Shown here in pieces: positions 35,490 to 44,535 of a stretch of DNA of 62,330 nucleotides. The notes beneath the pieces are model-generated. The model saw only the letters and a program-made list of their open reading frames with translations. It was not told the DNA's origin and ran no database searches. Source of the DNA: A07HB70 sp964512675 (lineage in GTDB: Archaea; Halobacteriota; Halobacteria; Halobacteriales; Haloferacaceae); assembly GCA_964512675.1 (NCBI GenBank), contig CAZEJR010000013.1, positions 1 to 62,330 of the forward strand. The letters run 5' to 3'. A program made the translations under genes and the position numbers. Numbering within the stretch: position 1 is the stretch's first letter; each line of letters starts with the position of its first letter.

Positions 35490-36428
35490 TCACATACTTT
35501 CCGATCCCTCCGTTCGTCGCCGAGACAGCCGACTCCGTGGCCGACGAACGGCGTGGTGATAGAGCGTTCGGGCGACGTTCCGGTAGATCTCCGCGGCTGT
35601 CGGGTCGGCCCGGAGCGCTCGGAGGAAGTGCGTCCCCGACGTGGACCAGTCTCCGAGTTGTCCGTACCGCCAGCCGAGTCGAGACAGGATCGCGGCCCGC
35701 TGTGCCGGGTATCGATCGAGTTCAGATCCGAACTTCTCGAGTTTCACTCGCTGGCCGCGGATAGCGTTCTCGATCCCCTCGCGGTCTGTCGCCGTGATCC
35801 GGTCGCTCTCGTGGCCGACGTGGTATTTGACGAGAACCTCGGGGACGTAGTCTATGCTGTAGGAGCGACAGACCCGGCGGATGAGATCGCCGTCGTTTCC
35901 CCGTGGGAGCGACTCGTCGAATCCGCCGACGTCGTCCAGCACCGCCGAGCGGACGACGAGCGCCGAACAGTTTCCGATCGGCTGTCCGCCCAGCGTCTCC
36001 GCGAAGACGTCCCCGCGGAGCGTGGGCCTGTACGTCCTGATAACCTCGTCGCCGTCGCAGTAGTCCATCCAACAGTAGACCAGCCCAGTCCGTTCGGACG
36101 CCGACTGCAACAGGTCGACCTGTCGCTCCAGCTTCGTCGGGAGCCACTCGTCGTCGTCGTCGAGAAACGCGACGTACCGTCCCGCCGCTCGTTCGATGCC
36201 GGTGTTCCGAGCAGCCGAGACGTGCCGGTTCCGGTCGTGGCGGATGTATGTGATGCGTTCGTCGTCGTATCCGCGGACGGCCTCCGGGGTGTTGTCCGCA
36301 GAAGCGTCGTCGACGACGATCAGTTCGAGATCGGTGACGGTCTGTGTGAGCACGCTCTCTATCGCTCGATCGACGAGCCCTGCCCTGTTGTGCGTTGGAA
36401 CGACGACGCTGACGAGTGGCCGTCCCAT
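35490..36428 (-). CDS. Glycosyltransferase family 2
   Basis: About 312 residues. MGRPLVSVVVPTHNRAGLVDRAIESVLTQ, then ELIVVDDAS, VSAARNTGIERAAGRYVAFLDDDDEW (acidic metal site) and LPRGNDGDLIRRVCRSYSID. It is a second GT2 enzyme that parallels the one at 33637, and the two share the FLDDDDEW-type core, so they may be old duplicates. The start at 36428 is by family N-terminus; a GTG at 36458 would add ten unlikely residues. It is the last gene before AT-richer sequence. Confidence 0.85.
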   Translation of the reverse strand: MGRPLVSVVVPTHNRAGLVDRAIESVLTQTVTDLELIVVDDASADNTPEAVRGYDDERITYIRHDRNRHVSAARNTGIERAAGRYVAFLDDDDEWLPTKLERQVDLLQSASERTGLVYCWMDYCDGDEVIRTYRPTLRGDVFAETLGGQPIGNCSALVVRSAVLDDVGGFDESLPRGNDGDLIRRVCRSYSIDYVPEVLVKYHVGHESDRITATDREGIENAIRGQRVKLEKFGSELDRYPAQRAAILSRLGWRYGQLGDWSTSGTHFLRALRADPTAAEIYRNVARTLYHHAVRRPRSRLSRRRTEGSESM

Positions 36429-36458
36429 CGGAGAGGATAGTCTGTTCTCAATTATCAC

Positions 36459-36808
36459 TCTATCGTGTTACAGCCGGCGGGCGGGTGCCCGACTCGTGGC
36501 CCTTCGTTTCTAATTCACCACGTTTGTATCGCTTCGAGAGAAGCTGACAGTCTGACATAAAAGAGAACGGTCGAAGCCGCGTCGTTCGTTCGCGAGGCAA
36601 TATTGGCGGACGGATCAGTTCACTAGATGCAAGGGCCGTGTGCAACGACTACGACAGAGTATTCTCAACATCTGACCGGCAACGGCGGTCGACGATCCTA
36701 CGACCACGGACCAACAGTTGAATCGCGCGATCACTCTGTCTGGTACATAGTAGTACCACCGCTCAATTAGATTTATACTGTGTTGCGTCTACCCACACGT
36801 CCAGTCGG
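36459..36808 (+). other. AT-richer intergenic stretch with a promoter
   Basis: 350 nt without a gene that I can support. Base composition is clearly lower in G+C than the housekeeping part of the window. A TTTATA box at about 36770-36776 lies some 33 nt upstream of the FkbM-type methyltransferase ATG. No repeat or attachment-site structure was recognised. Confidence 0.5.
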
Positions 36809-37495
36809 ATGAACAATGCATCTACCACGAATATAAAAATGCGCATCCTCAACGCTGTCAGACCTCTGTATAATAGGTGGTTGCGTGAGCGCCTACCCCG
36901 AGAGTACGCCGTCGTACAGGGCGACATCGTGACACGCCACCGTCGCCTTCTCGACATATCGCGGTACCACGACGATTACGAACGAACGGAGAGCGATGCG
37001 CTTCGGGCGGTGATCAAGCCCGGCGATCACGTCCTCATTCTTGGAGGAGGATTCGGTGTCACCTCCGTCGTCGCCTCGCGGGCAACCGGAGCCGAGGGAA
37101 GGGTGACGGTCTACGAGGCCGTGCCCGAGATGGCCGAGATCTGTATAGAAGCGGTTCGCATCAACCACACGCCGTCAGTCGTCACGGTTCGAACCGCGGC
37201 GGTTGAAACGGTGACGAACGCGACACACGAGGGGTTCGGGTCACCAAGTGAATCTGTTTCGGCTGCGGATTTGCCCGACGCAGACGTATTGTCGCTCGAC
37301 GTGGAAGGAGCCGAACTCGATATCCTCCGGGCGATAGATCTTCCTTCCCGGGTGATCTGTGGGGTACACCCAGGGCTTGTCGATGAAGATGCCGTTCTTG
37401 CGGCCCTTCCAGACCCCGTGACGGTTCGTCGAAAGACTGAGACCAACAAAGCTGAATCGCCATACATTGCTATTGCCGGGACAGAGCCGCAGTAG
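36809..37495 (+). CDS. FkbM-family methyltransferase
   Basis: 228 residues. After a basic N-terminus comes a SAM-binding core: VLILGGGFGVTSVVASRATGAEG (motif I, an altered GxGxG), VTVYEAVPEM (motif II acidic), and the FkbM C-terminal signature VLSLDVEGAELDILRAI. FkbM enzymes O-methylate sugars or polyketides; here a glycan sugar is likely. It converges on a second FkbM gene. AT-rich surroundings and looser codon use suggest recent acquisition. Confidence 0.8.
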   Translation: MNNASTTNIKMRILNAVRPLYNRWLRERLPREYAVVQGDIVTRHRRLLDISRYHDDYERTESDALRAVIKPGDHVLILGGGFGVTSVVASRATGAEGRVTVYEAVPEMAEICIEAVRINHTPSVVTVRTAAVETVTNATHEGFGSPSESVSAADLPDADVLSLDVEGAELDILRAIDLPSRVICGVHPGLVDEDAVLAALPDPVTVRRKTETNKAESPYIAIAGTEPQ

Positions 37496-37541
37496 GATTA
37501 CCCCACACGCAGCCTCACGAGCGGAACCGCCTAAGATGTTC

Positions 37542-38396
37542 TCACCGGGTCGCTCGTAGAATGTAGTGGTCGTCGCTTCGTTCAAATAGAGACGTGCGGA
37601 CGGTGAACCCGAGTTCCTCGAGTAGATCCACCACGTCGTCCGGTTCGGCGCCGAAGTTTGCCAGCGCGTCCCGATGAACTTCACAGTAGATGAGGCGCGG
37701 TACATCGTCTTCAACCGTTGTCTCCATCCCACGCAGTGCGTCAAGCTCCGCACCCTCGATGTCGATTTTCAGCACGTCGGGAGCTGGGAGTCCCTTCTCA
37801 TTTCGAAAGGAACGAAGCGCGACGGCATCTACCTCAATCCGGTCTGCGTGTCCGTCCTCGCTAGATGCGACAAGGCTACTCCCGGTAGAGTCCGGATTAG
37901 CAAAGAATGCGGTTCGCTCCGACTCAGCCGCGACCGCACGTTGGCAGATCGTCACTCTGGACTCCAGGTCGTTGAGGGCGACGTTCGCGCGCAACTCGTC
38001 GACTGTTCGGGGATCGGCCTCAAATGCGACGACACAGCCCTCGGAGAGTGCCTGCCCTCCCAGACAAGTGTAGATACCACGGTTCGCTCCCAAATCGTAG
38101 AAGACGTCGTCGGGACGTAGATTCTTCAGCAGATCCTCCACAACTGTCCGTTCGGGCAGGTCGTCAGGGAGATACGCCGACCGGTAGAGTGACGCGGATA
38201 CGTCGCACGCGGTGTACGTGGTAGTGTCTTCGCCAATTCGGCGGAGGAGAGAGGCATAAACTCGGGCAAGTGACATCTCCAGCCCAGCCCAGCTGACAGC
38301 AGACCGGATCGGTCCGCGGTAGAGGAATTTCTTACAGGTCTGCAGTTTCGATCCGATATTCATGTGTCCGACTGAAACGGTGCGATGAATAAACAT
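37542..38396 (-). CDS. FkbM-family methyltransferase
   Basis: 284 residues. It has the FkbM signature DVFYDLGANRGIYTCLGGQAL (motif I), VVAFEADPRTVDELRANVALN (motif II) and VLKIDIEGAELDALRGME. It is better conserved than the neighbouring FkbM protein. The two are convergent, about 45 nt apart, and are not close copies. It probably methylates a hydroxyl on the N-glycan. The start at 38396 (MFIHRTVSVGHM) is uncertain; an in-frame ATG at 38363 is also possible. Confidence 0.85.
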   Translation of the reverse strand: MFIHRTVSVGHMNIGSKLQTCKKFLYRGPIRSAVSWAGLEMSLARVYASLLRRIGEDTTTYTACDVSASLYRSAYLPDDLPERTVVEDLLKNLRPDDVFYDLGANRGIYTCLGGQALSEGCVVAFEADPRTVDELRANVALNDLESRVTICQRAVAAESERTAFFANPDSTGSSLVASSEDGHADRIEVDAVALRSFRNEKGLPAPDVLKIDIEGAELDALRGMETTVEDDVPRLIYCEVHRDALANFGAEPDDVVDLLEELGFTVRTSLFERSDDHYILRATR

Positions 38397-38431
38397 ACTG
38401 TCTTAATTTAGGACTGTCAGCACGAGATGTG

Positions 38432-39628
38432 TCACAGATAGCCCAGCTGCTGGAGCCGGTCACGCTGTTCTTCGGAGAGGTTCTGCGTCGCTGTCTCGGT
38501 TGTGCGTTCCTGCCGGACGCGCTCAACCGCCCGGGCCGCTTCGTCAGCAGACAACTCCGGTGTCCCGAAGCGACGAGTGTGCCAGAAGTGATGGTAGAAG
38601 CCGGCAGGGGCGCGTCCGATTCCGGTGATCCGGGGGGGCCACAGCAGCCGGTGGGCGGCGATCGGCAGGTGTCGGACCCTGTCTGCGAGTCCTGACTGGT
38701 TGAACACCCACCCGCCGTCGGGACCCCACACGCTCCGGACGACGTACCGGTAGCGACGGTGAAGGGGGGCGGTCTGGCTCGTAGCAGTCGCTCCGGAGGG
38801 CTTGTCGTATTCGGCGTAACCTACCGAACGAGGCTGGTCTGAGTAGTAGCTCTCACCGGCAGTCGTCCACGGTATCTCGAAATCCAGCACATCGGTCACG
38901 GTGGGGAGGAGGTCGACGTGTCGGAACAGCTCAGTGTCGGATGTCCGACCGTCCGGATGCATGAACACCGTCGGAACCTCGACGAGCTCTGGAACCAGAG
39001 GAGACGAGTGTGACCACTCGCCGTACTCACCTAACAGCTCTCCGTGGTCAGAAGTGAAGATCACGAGTGTGTCGTCAAGCAGTCCGCGGTTTTCTAGTGC
39101 CGACAACCGTTTTTCAAACCGATCGGCTGCTTGCTTGACCCCCTCTGCATAGGACTCCGTGAGCTCTTGTCTGTCGTCGATCTTGCCGAAAAAATCTCCA
39201 GTACTCCCTCGCCGGCGTTGCTGGAGGTACTCCTCGTCCCACTGTCCATAAGGTGCGTGTGTTCCTAGTTCACGCTCGATATGTATGAACGGAGGCTCTA
39301 TGTCCGATATATGTTCTTTTTCCATACCTCTTTTTCCGAGAACCTGGTAAATTCCTCCTTTTTCGATCATTTGCCATAAGGAAGTACTGAACCCGTCGAC
39401 GTGTAGAACGTTGTGGGTGGGGTCGAGCTGGTGGTAGAAGGTACGGACGCCGTGAGCAGGTGGGTTGAGACCGGAGCAGATACTCGAAAACGATGTCGGC
39501 GTTACTGTGGATGCGGCGATGGTCTTCACAGCCTCTCCCCGACGGCGGACCGACTCCGGGAGGTAGTCCCACCTGAGGGCGTCAGAAACGAAGACATACA
39601 CGTTTTCGACCATCTGAATAGTCGTCAC
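38432..39628 (-). CDS. Sulfatase/alkaline-phosphatase-superfamily protein
   Basis: 398 residues. Metal site 1 is VYVFVSDALRWDYLP near the N-terminus, the Ser/Thr nucleophile region is TVTPTSFSSICSGLNP, and the second metal site is VIFTSDHGELLGEYGEW. It ends LSEEQRDRLQQLGYL, a tail also present in the other two members in this island. There is no signal peptide, so it is probably cytoplasmic, perhaps a phospho- or sulfo-transferase/hydrolase acting on glycan intermediates. The activity cannot be predicted with certainty. Confidence 0.8.
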   Translation of the reverse strand: MTTIQMVENVYVFVSDALRWDYLPESVRRRGEAVKTIAASTVTPTSFSSICSGLNPPAHGVRTFYHQLDPTHNVLHVDGFSTSLWQMIEKGGIYQVLGKRGMEKEHISDIEPPFIHIERELGTHAPYGQWDEEYLQQRRRGSTGDFFGKIDDRQELTESYAEGVKQAADRFEKRLSALENRGLLDDTLVIFTSDHGELLGEYGEWSHSSPLVPELVEVPTVFMHPDGRTSDTELFRHVDLLPTVTDVLDFEIPWTTAGESYYSDQPRSVGYAEYDKPSGATATSQTAPLHRRYRYVVRSVWGPDGGWVFNQSGLADRVRHLPIAAHRLLWPPRITGIGRAPAGFYHHFWHTRRFGTPELSADEAARAVERVRQERTTETATQNLSEEQRDRLQQLGYL

Positions 39629-39801
39629 GAAACGCGCCTCTGATTAATAACGTTGCGAAGCAGTCAGAGAGGCTCTCTATGCTCTTGCTGGCCATAATAG
39701 GCGCGAAATCGTCTTGCTGGAGCGTATCTAGCAGATCCGACGGTCAACAGGTGAGTCGTCGAACCGTCAGTCATTAATTCTCAGGTTCAGATACTCGGCC
39801 A

Positions 39802-40758
39802 ATGACAGAAACGACCGCGCTCGTCGCCGGCGGGTCGGGCTTCCTCGGAAGCCACCTCTGTGCCGCACTTTTACACACCGGTCGCGAGGTTATCTGCGTC
39901 GACAACTTAGGGAGTGGTCGTCGAGGAAACCTTGCTGATATTCGCGACCACCCGCGGTTCACCTTGCGGGAGGCCGACGTCCGGGAGGAGATCGACCTAC
40001 CGCCTGCCGACGAAGTCTACCACTTAGCCTCGCGGGCGTCGCCGAAGGACTTCACCGAGTTCCCGGTTCGCATCGCGCTGACGAACACGGAGGGGACCCG
40101 CAACCTACTCGAGTACGCAGTCGAACACGACGCCCGGATGGTCTACGCGAGCACCAGCGAGGTGTACGGCGACCCGGAGGTCCATCCGCAGCCGGAGTCG
40201 TACAACGGCAACGTCAACATCCGTGGCGAGCGGGGCTGTTACGACGAGTCGAAGCGGTTCGGCGAGACCCTCGCCGTGGCGTACGAGCGCCGGTACGACC
40301 TCGACGTCCGAACCGCACGCATTTTCAACACGTACGGGCCGCACATGCGACCCGACGACGGACGCGTCATTCCGAACTTCCTGTCGCAGGTCCTCCGCGG
40401 TGACCCGCTCACAATCTACGGCGACGGCTCGCAGACGCGCTCCTTCTGCTACGTGGACGATACGATCGCCGGCCTCCGCGCGCTCATGGAGACCGACGGC
40501 CTCCAAGGCGAGGTCGTCAACATAGGACGAGAGAACGAAATCACCATCCGACAGCTCGCCGACATTATCGACGAGATCGTCGACGGGGAGGTCGGCGTGA
40601 CGACCGAACCGCTGCCCGAGGACGACCCCAGTCGGCGCTGTCCCGACATCTCGCGGGCGCGCCGCGTCCTCGACTGGGAACCCGAAGTACCGATCCGCGA
40701 GGGGCTTCAGCGAACGCTCGACTACTTCCGGACCCACGAAGCCGTCGCTACAGACTGA
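39802..40758 (+). CDS. UDP-glucuronate decarboxylase-like SDR
   Basis: 318 residues. VAGGSGFLGSHLCAALL (about 8-24), the catalytic Tyr147/Lys151 in RGERGCYDESKRFGETLAV, then RIFNTYGPHMRPDDGRVIPNF. This combination is characteristic of UDP-xylose synthases (UXS), which decarboxylate UDP-glucuronate to UDP-xylose. Together with aglM this suggests a pentose in the glycan. Other uronate-modifying SDRs share these motifs, so the call is probable. It is in tandem with another SDR. Confidence 0.75.
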   Translation: MTETTALVAGGSGFLGSHLCAALLHTGREVICVDNLGSGRRGNLADIRDHPRFTLREADVREEIDLPPADEVYHLASRASPKDFTEFPVRIALTNTEGTRNLLEYAVEHDARMVYASTSEVYGDPEVHPQPESYNGNVNIRGERGCYDESKRFGETLAVAYERRYDLDVRTARIFNTYGPHMRPDDGRVIPNFLSQVLRGDPLTIYGDGSQTRSFCYVDDTIAGLRALMETDGLQGEVVNIGRENEITIRQLADIIDEIVDGEVGVTTEPLPEDDPSRRCPDISRARRVLDWEPEVPIREGLQRTLDYFRTHEAVATD

Positions 40759-40863
40759 CGACGACCGGCGACCGATCCGTAGTCGAACGACAGCCGACGG
40801 CGGTTCGGTTGCCGCCTCCCGTTCCGAGGAATATTTAATTGACCGGCGCGGAACGAGGGGGCC

Positions 40864-41793
40864 ATGGCCGACAGAGTCCTCGTCACCGGCAGTAGCGGGG
40901 TCATCGGGACGGCGCTCGCGGAACGGCTCCTCGACGACGGCAGGGAGGTGGTGGGTGTCGACCGGAACCCCAACCGCTGGTCGACGGCGGTCGACGAGGC
41001 GACGATTCACGCCGACCTGTGTGATCCGGCTGCCGCCGACGACCTGCCGGACGACGCCGACACCGTGGTCCACCTCGCGGCCCGGTCCCGCGTTCCCGAC
41101 CTCGTCGAGAACCCGACCGGCGCCCGCAAGAACGTCGAGTCCACCCACGCTATCCTGGAGTACGCTCGCCGGGTCGGGGCCGACGTCCTCTTCGCCAGCA
41201 GCCGCGAGGTGTACGGCGAGGGCGACCCGGACCGCGTCCGGAGCGTCGAATCCGACGCTGGCGTCCGCTCGCCGGTCAATCCCTACGGGGCGAGCAAAGT
41301 GGCCGGCGAGGCGATGGCGACGGCCTACGACGAGTGCTACGACGTGCGGACCGCGTCGCTCCGCTTCTCGAACGTCTACGGGCGATACGATGCCTCGGAC
41401 CGTGTCGTGCCGACCTTCGTTGCTCGGGCCAATCGCGGTGACGACCTGACGGTGTTCGGCGACGACAAGGTGCTCGACTTCCTCTACATCGACGACTGCG
41501 TCGACGCCGTGGTCGCGGCCCTGGCGGAGTTCGGGCGAGTCCACGGGACCGCTCTGAACGTCGGCGCCGGTCGGGGGCGGTCGCTCGTCGAACTGGCCGA
41601 GGCGATCAGGGCCGCCGTCGGGTCGGACTCGGACGTGGTGGTCGAGCCGAACCGGACCGGCGAGGTGAGCCGGTTCGTCCCCGCGATCGACGCGATCGAG
41701 GGACTTCTCGGCTGGACGCCCGATATGCGCTTTGAAACGGGGATTGAGCGGACCGTCGACTGGTATCTCAATCATAAGAACGCGCTGCCGTAA
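40864..41793 (+). CDS. NAD-dependent epimerase/dehydratase (SDR)
   Basis: 309 residues. VLVTGSSGVIGTALAERLLDDG at the N-terminus, SSREVYGEGD, YGASK (Tyr141, Lys145), RFSNVYGRYDASDRVVP, and FLYIDDCVDAVVAAL. It belongs to the nucleotide-sugar epimerase group; no specific substrate signature is visible. A TATA-like ATATTTAATT sits about 30 nt before the ATG, so it may be transcribed apart from the UXS-like gene 105 nt upstream. Confidence 0.8.
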   Translation: MADRVLVTGSSGVIGTALAERLLDDGREVVGVDRNPNRWSTAVDEATIHADLCDPAAADDLPDDADTVVHLAARSRVPDLVENPTGARKNVESTHAILEYARRVGADVLFASSREVYGEGDPDRVRSVESDAGVRSPVNPYGASKVAGEAMATAYDECYDVRTASLRFSNVYGRYDASDRVVPTFVARANRGDDLTVFGDDKVLDFLYIDDCVDAVVAALAEFGRVHGTALNVGAGRGRSLVELAEAIRAAVGSDSDVVVEPNRTGEVSRFVPAIDAIEGLLGWTPDMRFETGIERTVDWYLNHKNALP

Positions 41794-41975
41794 TAGTTCG
41801 TCCGTGTCAGTTCGTTCGGTCAGCCGTCGGCAACGTCTCGCGTGCCCAGCGGGTATCGCGAAACCGGCAAGCTATCGGAGGACAGCGCAACGAAACTAAA
41901 CCCAACATGCGGTAACGCTCGATTCGATTTGTTATATCACTACCTCATTTAAACGACAGGATCGGGCTCGCCGAA

Positions 41976-42806
41976 CTACACATAGCCCAAGTCATTCAGT
42001 CGCTCCTGAACTTTGGAGGACGGCTGTCCGACTCCCGCTTCTGGCGGTTCCGACACAATCGCCCGCCGTGTCCCATCCTCAACAACGAGCCAAGGGATTC
42101 TGACGAGTTCTTCAACCCAACTCCGGGGTGGGTGGCCGCTCTCCCGCCCCCGAAGCGGTCCGCGGGGTTCGTTTACGAGGTTGCCGTGGTCGGAAGTCAC
42201 GATGCGTCTCCCGTCGTGTGCGTCGACGACTCGCTGTACGTGCGGCAGAGCGAGTTCAAGATTCTCGCAGTACGCTCGCCACGCGCGCTCGGGGGAGAGC
42301 TCACCTTGGTCAACCAACTTCCAGGCACGCTCCCCGGCACGCGAGTGAGCAGTGTCCAGTACCTCACCGCGGGTTGCCATCCCTCGTTGTGCGTCGATCT
42401 CCTTGCCCGTATCACCGATGAACGGACGGTGTGGCTGCATGAAGTGAACGAGGTGGCGCTTGTCAGGATACTTTTGAATCGCGACAACGGCGGCGTCTGC
42501 GACCGGTTCGGGCTGAATTGTTCCGTGGGTGTCGTCCCACGCTGTCGCCCACACGTCTACTGTCGCGTGGAAAGATCCCGGCAGGTCATCACCGCTGAAG
42601 AGTTCGTCGCGATACATCGGATTCGCCGTGACGTAGACGGTGTCGTGGAACGGCCCGGCGCCGGCGAAGTTCTCACGTAGGAAATCGGGAGTACAGGATC
42701 CTTTCGAATATCGGGTTTCGAGACGTCCGTCGATCGTATTCAGCTGCGCGAACATGTCGGCCCGGCAGGCGTCGAGAATGACAGCCGTGTCCCAGTCTGA
42801 ACTCAT
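41976..42806 (-). CDS. Alkaline-phosphatase/sulfatase-superfamily protein, start uncertain
   Basis: 276 residues from the first ATG (42806). Metal site SDWDTAVILDACRADMF is at the very N-terminus; VTSDHGNLVNE and QERLNDLGYV are near the C-terminus. The frame is open for another 52-53 codons upstream and reads like the missing family N-terminus (ANWRDPTWWPDALRRF). That stretch has no ATG, GTG or TTG and begins just after a TAA at 42966-42968. The start codon may therefore be mutated, or ATT (42962) may be used. It has the same superfamily and tail as the genes at 38432 and 46025. Confidence 0.7.
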   Translation of the reverse strand: MSSDWDTAVILDACRADMFAQLNTIDGRLETRYSKGSCTPDFLRENFAGAGPFHDTVYVTANPMYRDELFSGDDLPGSFHATVDVWATAWDDTHGTIQPEPVADAAVVAIQKYPDKRHLVHFMQPHRPFIGDTGKEIDAQRGMATRGEVLDTAHSRAGERAWKLVDQGELSPERAWRAYCENLELALPHVQRVVDAHDGRRIVTSDHGNLVNEPRGPLRGRESGHPPRSWVEELVRIPWLVVEDGTRRAIVSEPPEAGVGQPSSKVQERLNDLGYV

Positions 42807-43119
42807 GATATCGACGCCCCGGTGCTTCTGCCGCTCGTAGTGCGCCCAAATAATTCGGTTACTGATGAACCGCCGAAGCGCGTCCGGCCACCACGTCGGA
42901 TCGCGCCAGTTGGCTGCGATCTCGTCTATTTTAGATGCGATACGCGAGACAGCGTTCTGAATTAATTATCTCTGACGATCTGGTGTCACGTTTGATGTTG
43001 ATTACTTGATTAAAGTTAGTTATTTGATAACGTTTCCCAGATGCGTCTCACACACAGGCGTGGTAGGGCACCACGACTGCAGTAGAAGTCCGAAGCATTC
43101 TGTCCCCCAATAATGTCTT

Positions 43120-44364
43120 TCAATTGAGCATTCGCTCAAGCAGGATCTCCAGGCCGTTGAGGTCGACCCGAGTGTCACATCCGACCGCCTCGCACTGCAC
43201 GCAGCCGTAGTCGTGGCCCCACAGGTCCGCGATGTAGTACTCGATGGCCGGGTCCGTGATGGAGTGTTTCGGACCGAAGAGCTCGATAACCGTCGCGTCG
43301 TCGGCGTAGATCTGGTTCAACAGTCCGGAGCCGTGCGGAGACACGATAGCCTCGGCGTCCGAGAAGAGCGTCACCTGCTCGGCGTAGCTCAGCTCGGCAA
43401 GCTTGTACCGCTCGAATCCCCACTCCGCGAGGAGGTCCACGACCTCGTCCTCGTTCGTGACCCGGCGGACGGTCGCGTCCTCGCGAGAGATGTATATCCG
43501 CGACGAGTGAGGGCGAGTTCGCTCCGGGTCGAGGGTGTCAGTCACGCGGTCACGGATCCAGCGAAACGCGGCCGGCGAGTAGAGTAGACGCCGGTCGCGG
43601 GCACGCTCCCGGGCTTCCCGGCGGACGGCAGAGACGACGAACCGGTCGACACCGACTCGTCCGCCGTGCCACTCGACCCAGCGGTCCGGGCCGTAGCCCA
43701 TCGCCCGGAGCGCGTCTAGCATCCACCCGGAGGCGTCGGCGGGAATCAACACGTCCGGTTCGGTGCCCGTCTCGCGCTCGTAGTGTTCGAGTCCCTCCAG
43801 CCGGGCCAGGTAGTCTTGGAACCAGTGGGTGTAGTTCCCGTTCCACGGGCCGACGAGCGAGACGACGGCATCAAGGCGGTGGCGGGGTCCTGACCGACGA
43901 GAGCGTACCGGGAGCGTCCCGTGTGCGACGCTTTTCACTCCACTCGTCGCGAGCCGTCGCACGGATTCGAGCGAGTTCTCGAAGACGTAGCCCTCGTGAG
44001 TGATGGGGATGGCGTCTGGCCCAACGACTTCGGCGTTGCGGAGTTCGCAGACGTACGGAGCACTGATATTCATTTCAGATGCGTACGTATCGCACATCTC
44101 TTTCCGCACCTCGTCAGGATAGCCGTGCGGCGTCTCCGGGAGGTCGAGGGTGAACGTTTCTTTACTGTCATAATAATCGAAGAACGTCCCATCGTCCCGA
44201 CAGCTGTGCCGGAGATCCGCTTCAGCGACAATCCGAGAGGCGAAGTAGCTGTGGCAGGCAGGAACAAGTGTGCGCTCGGCGAGGGCAGTCGCCACATCAC
44301 GGGCAAATTGGTGCAGGCCGCGGTTCCGGAGAAGCCGATAAGCGTGCGTCCCGGGCCGTAGCAT
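43120..44364 (-). CDS. Glycosyltransferase family 61 protein
   Basis: 414 residues of the DUF563/GT61 type. The core is LDAVVSLVGPWNGNYTHWFQD, then DRVTDTLDPE, SRIYISREDATVRRVTNEDEV, LSYAEQVTLFSDAEAIVSPHGSGLLNQIY and ATVIELFGPKHS. GT61 enzymes add xylose or GlcNAc in eukaryotes and other sugars in prokaryotic glycans; a pentose here would fit the UXS-like gene. The start at 44364 (MLRPGTHAYRLL) is chosen over an upstream TTG. Confidence 0.8.
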   Translation of the reverse strand: MLRPGTHAYRLLRNRGLHQFARDVATALAERTLVPACHSYFASRIVAEADLRHSCRDDGTFFDYYDSKETFTLDLPETPHGYPDEVRKEMCDTYASEMNISAPYVCELRNAEVVGPDAIPITHEGYVFENSLESVRRLATSGVKSVAHGTLPVRSRRSGPRHRLDAVVSLVGPWNGNYTHWFQDYLARLEGLEHYERETGTEPDVLIPADASGWMLDALRAMGYGPDRWVEWHGGRVGVDRFVVSAVRREARERARDRRLLYSPAAFRWIRDRVTDTLDPERTRPHSSRIYISREDATVRRVTNEDEVVDLLAEWGFERYKLAELSYAEQVTLFSDAEAIVSPHGSGLLNQIYADDATVIELFGPKHSITDPAIEYYIADLWGHDYGCVQCEAVGCDTRVDLNGLEILLERMLN

Positions 44365-44535
44365 ATGCACGTGTGATACCACGGTTGGGATAATCAATTT
44401 GATTCAGCACAGCTTGTGTCGGCAGTCGCCCCGTGGTAAAGAGACTCTATCGCGTCGAATTAGGGATATGAGTGTTTTTATCCCCCGCTCACGCGATTGA
44501 ATACACGTACCGCGGCGTCGGGACTAGTTTAGACA

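Noticed and set aside
36459..36808. Integration site or tRNA-derived att site in the AT-richer gap
   Set aside because: No tRNA fragment, direct repeat or integrase gene nearby.
40105..41775. 556-codon minus-strand frame opposite the two SDR genes
   Set aside because: Composition is that of a frame shadow; the plus strand has intact SDR motifs in two genes.
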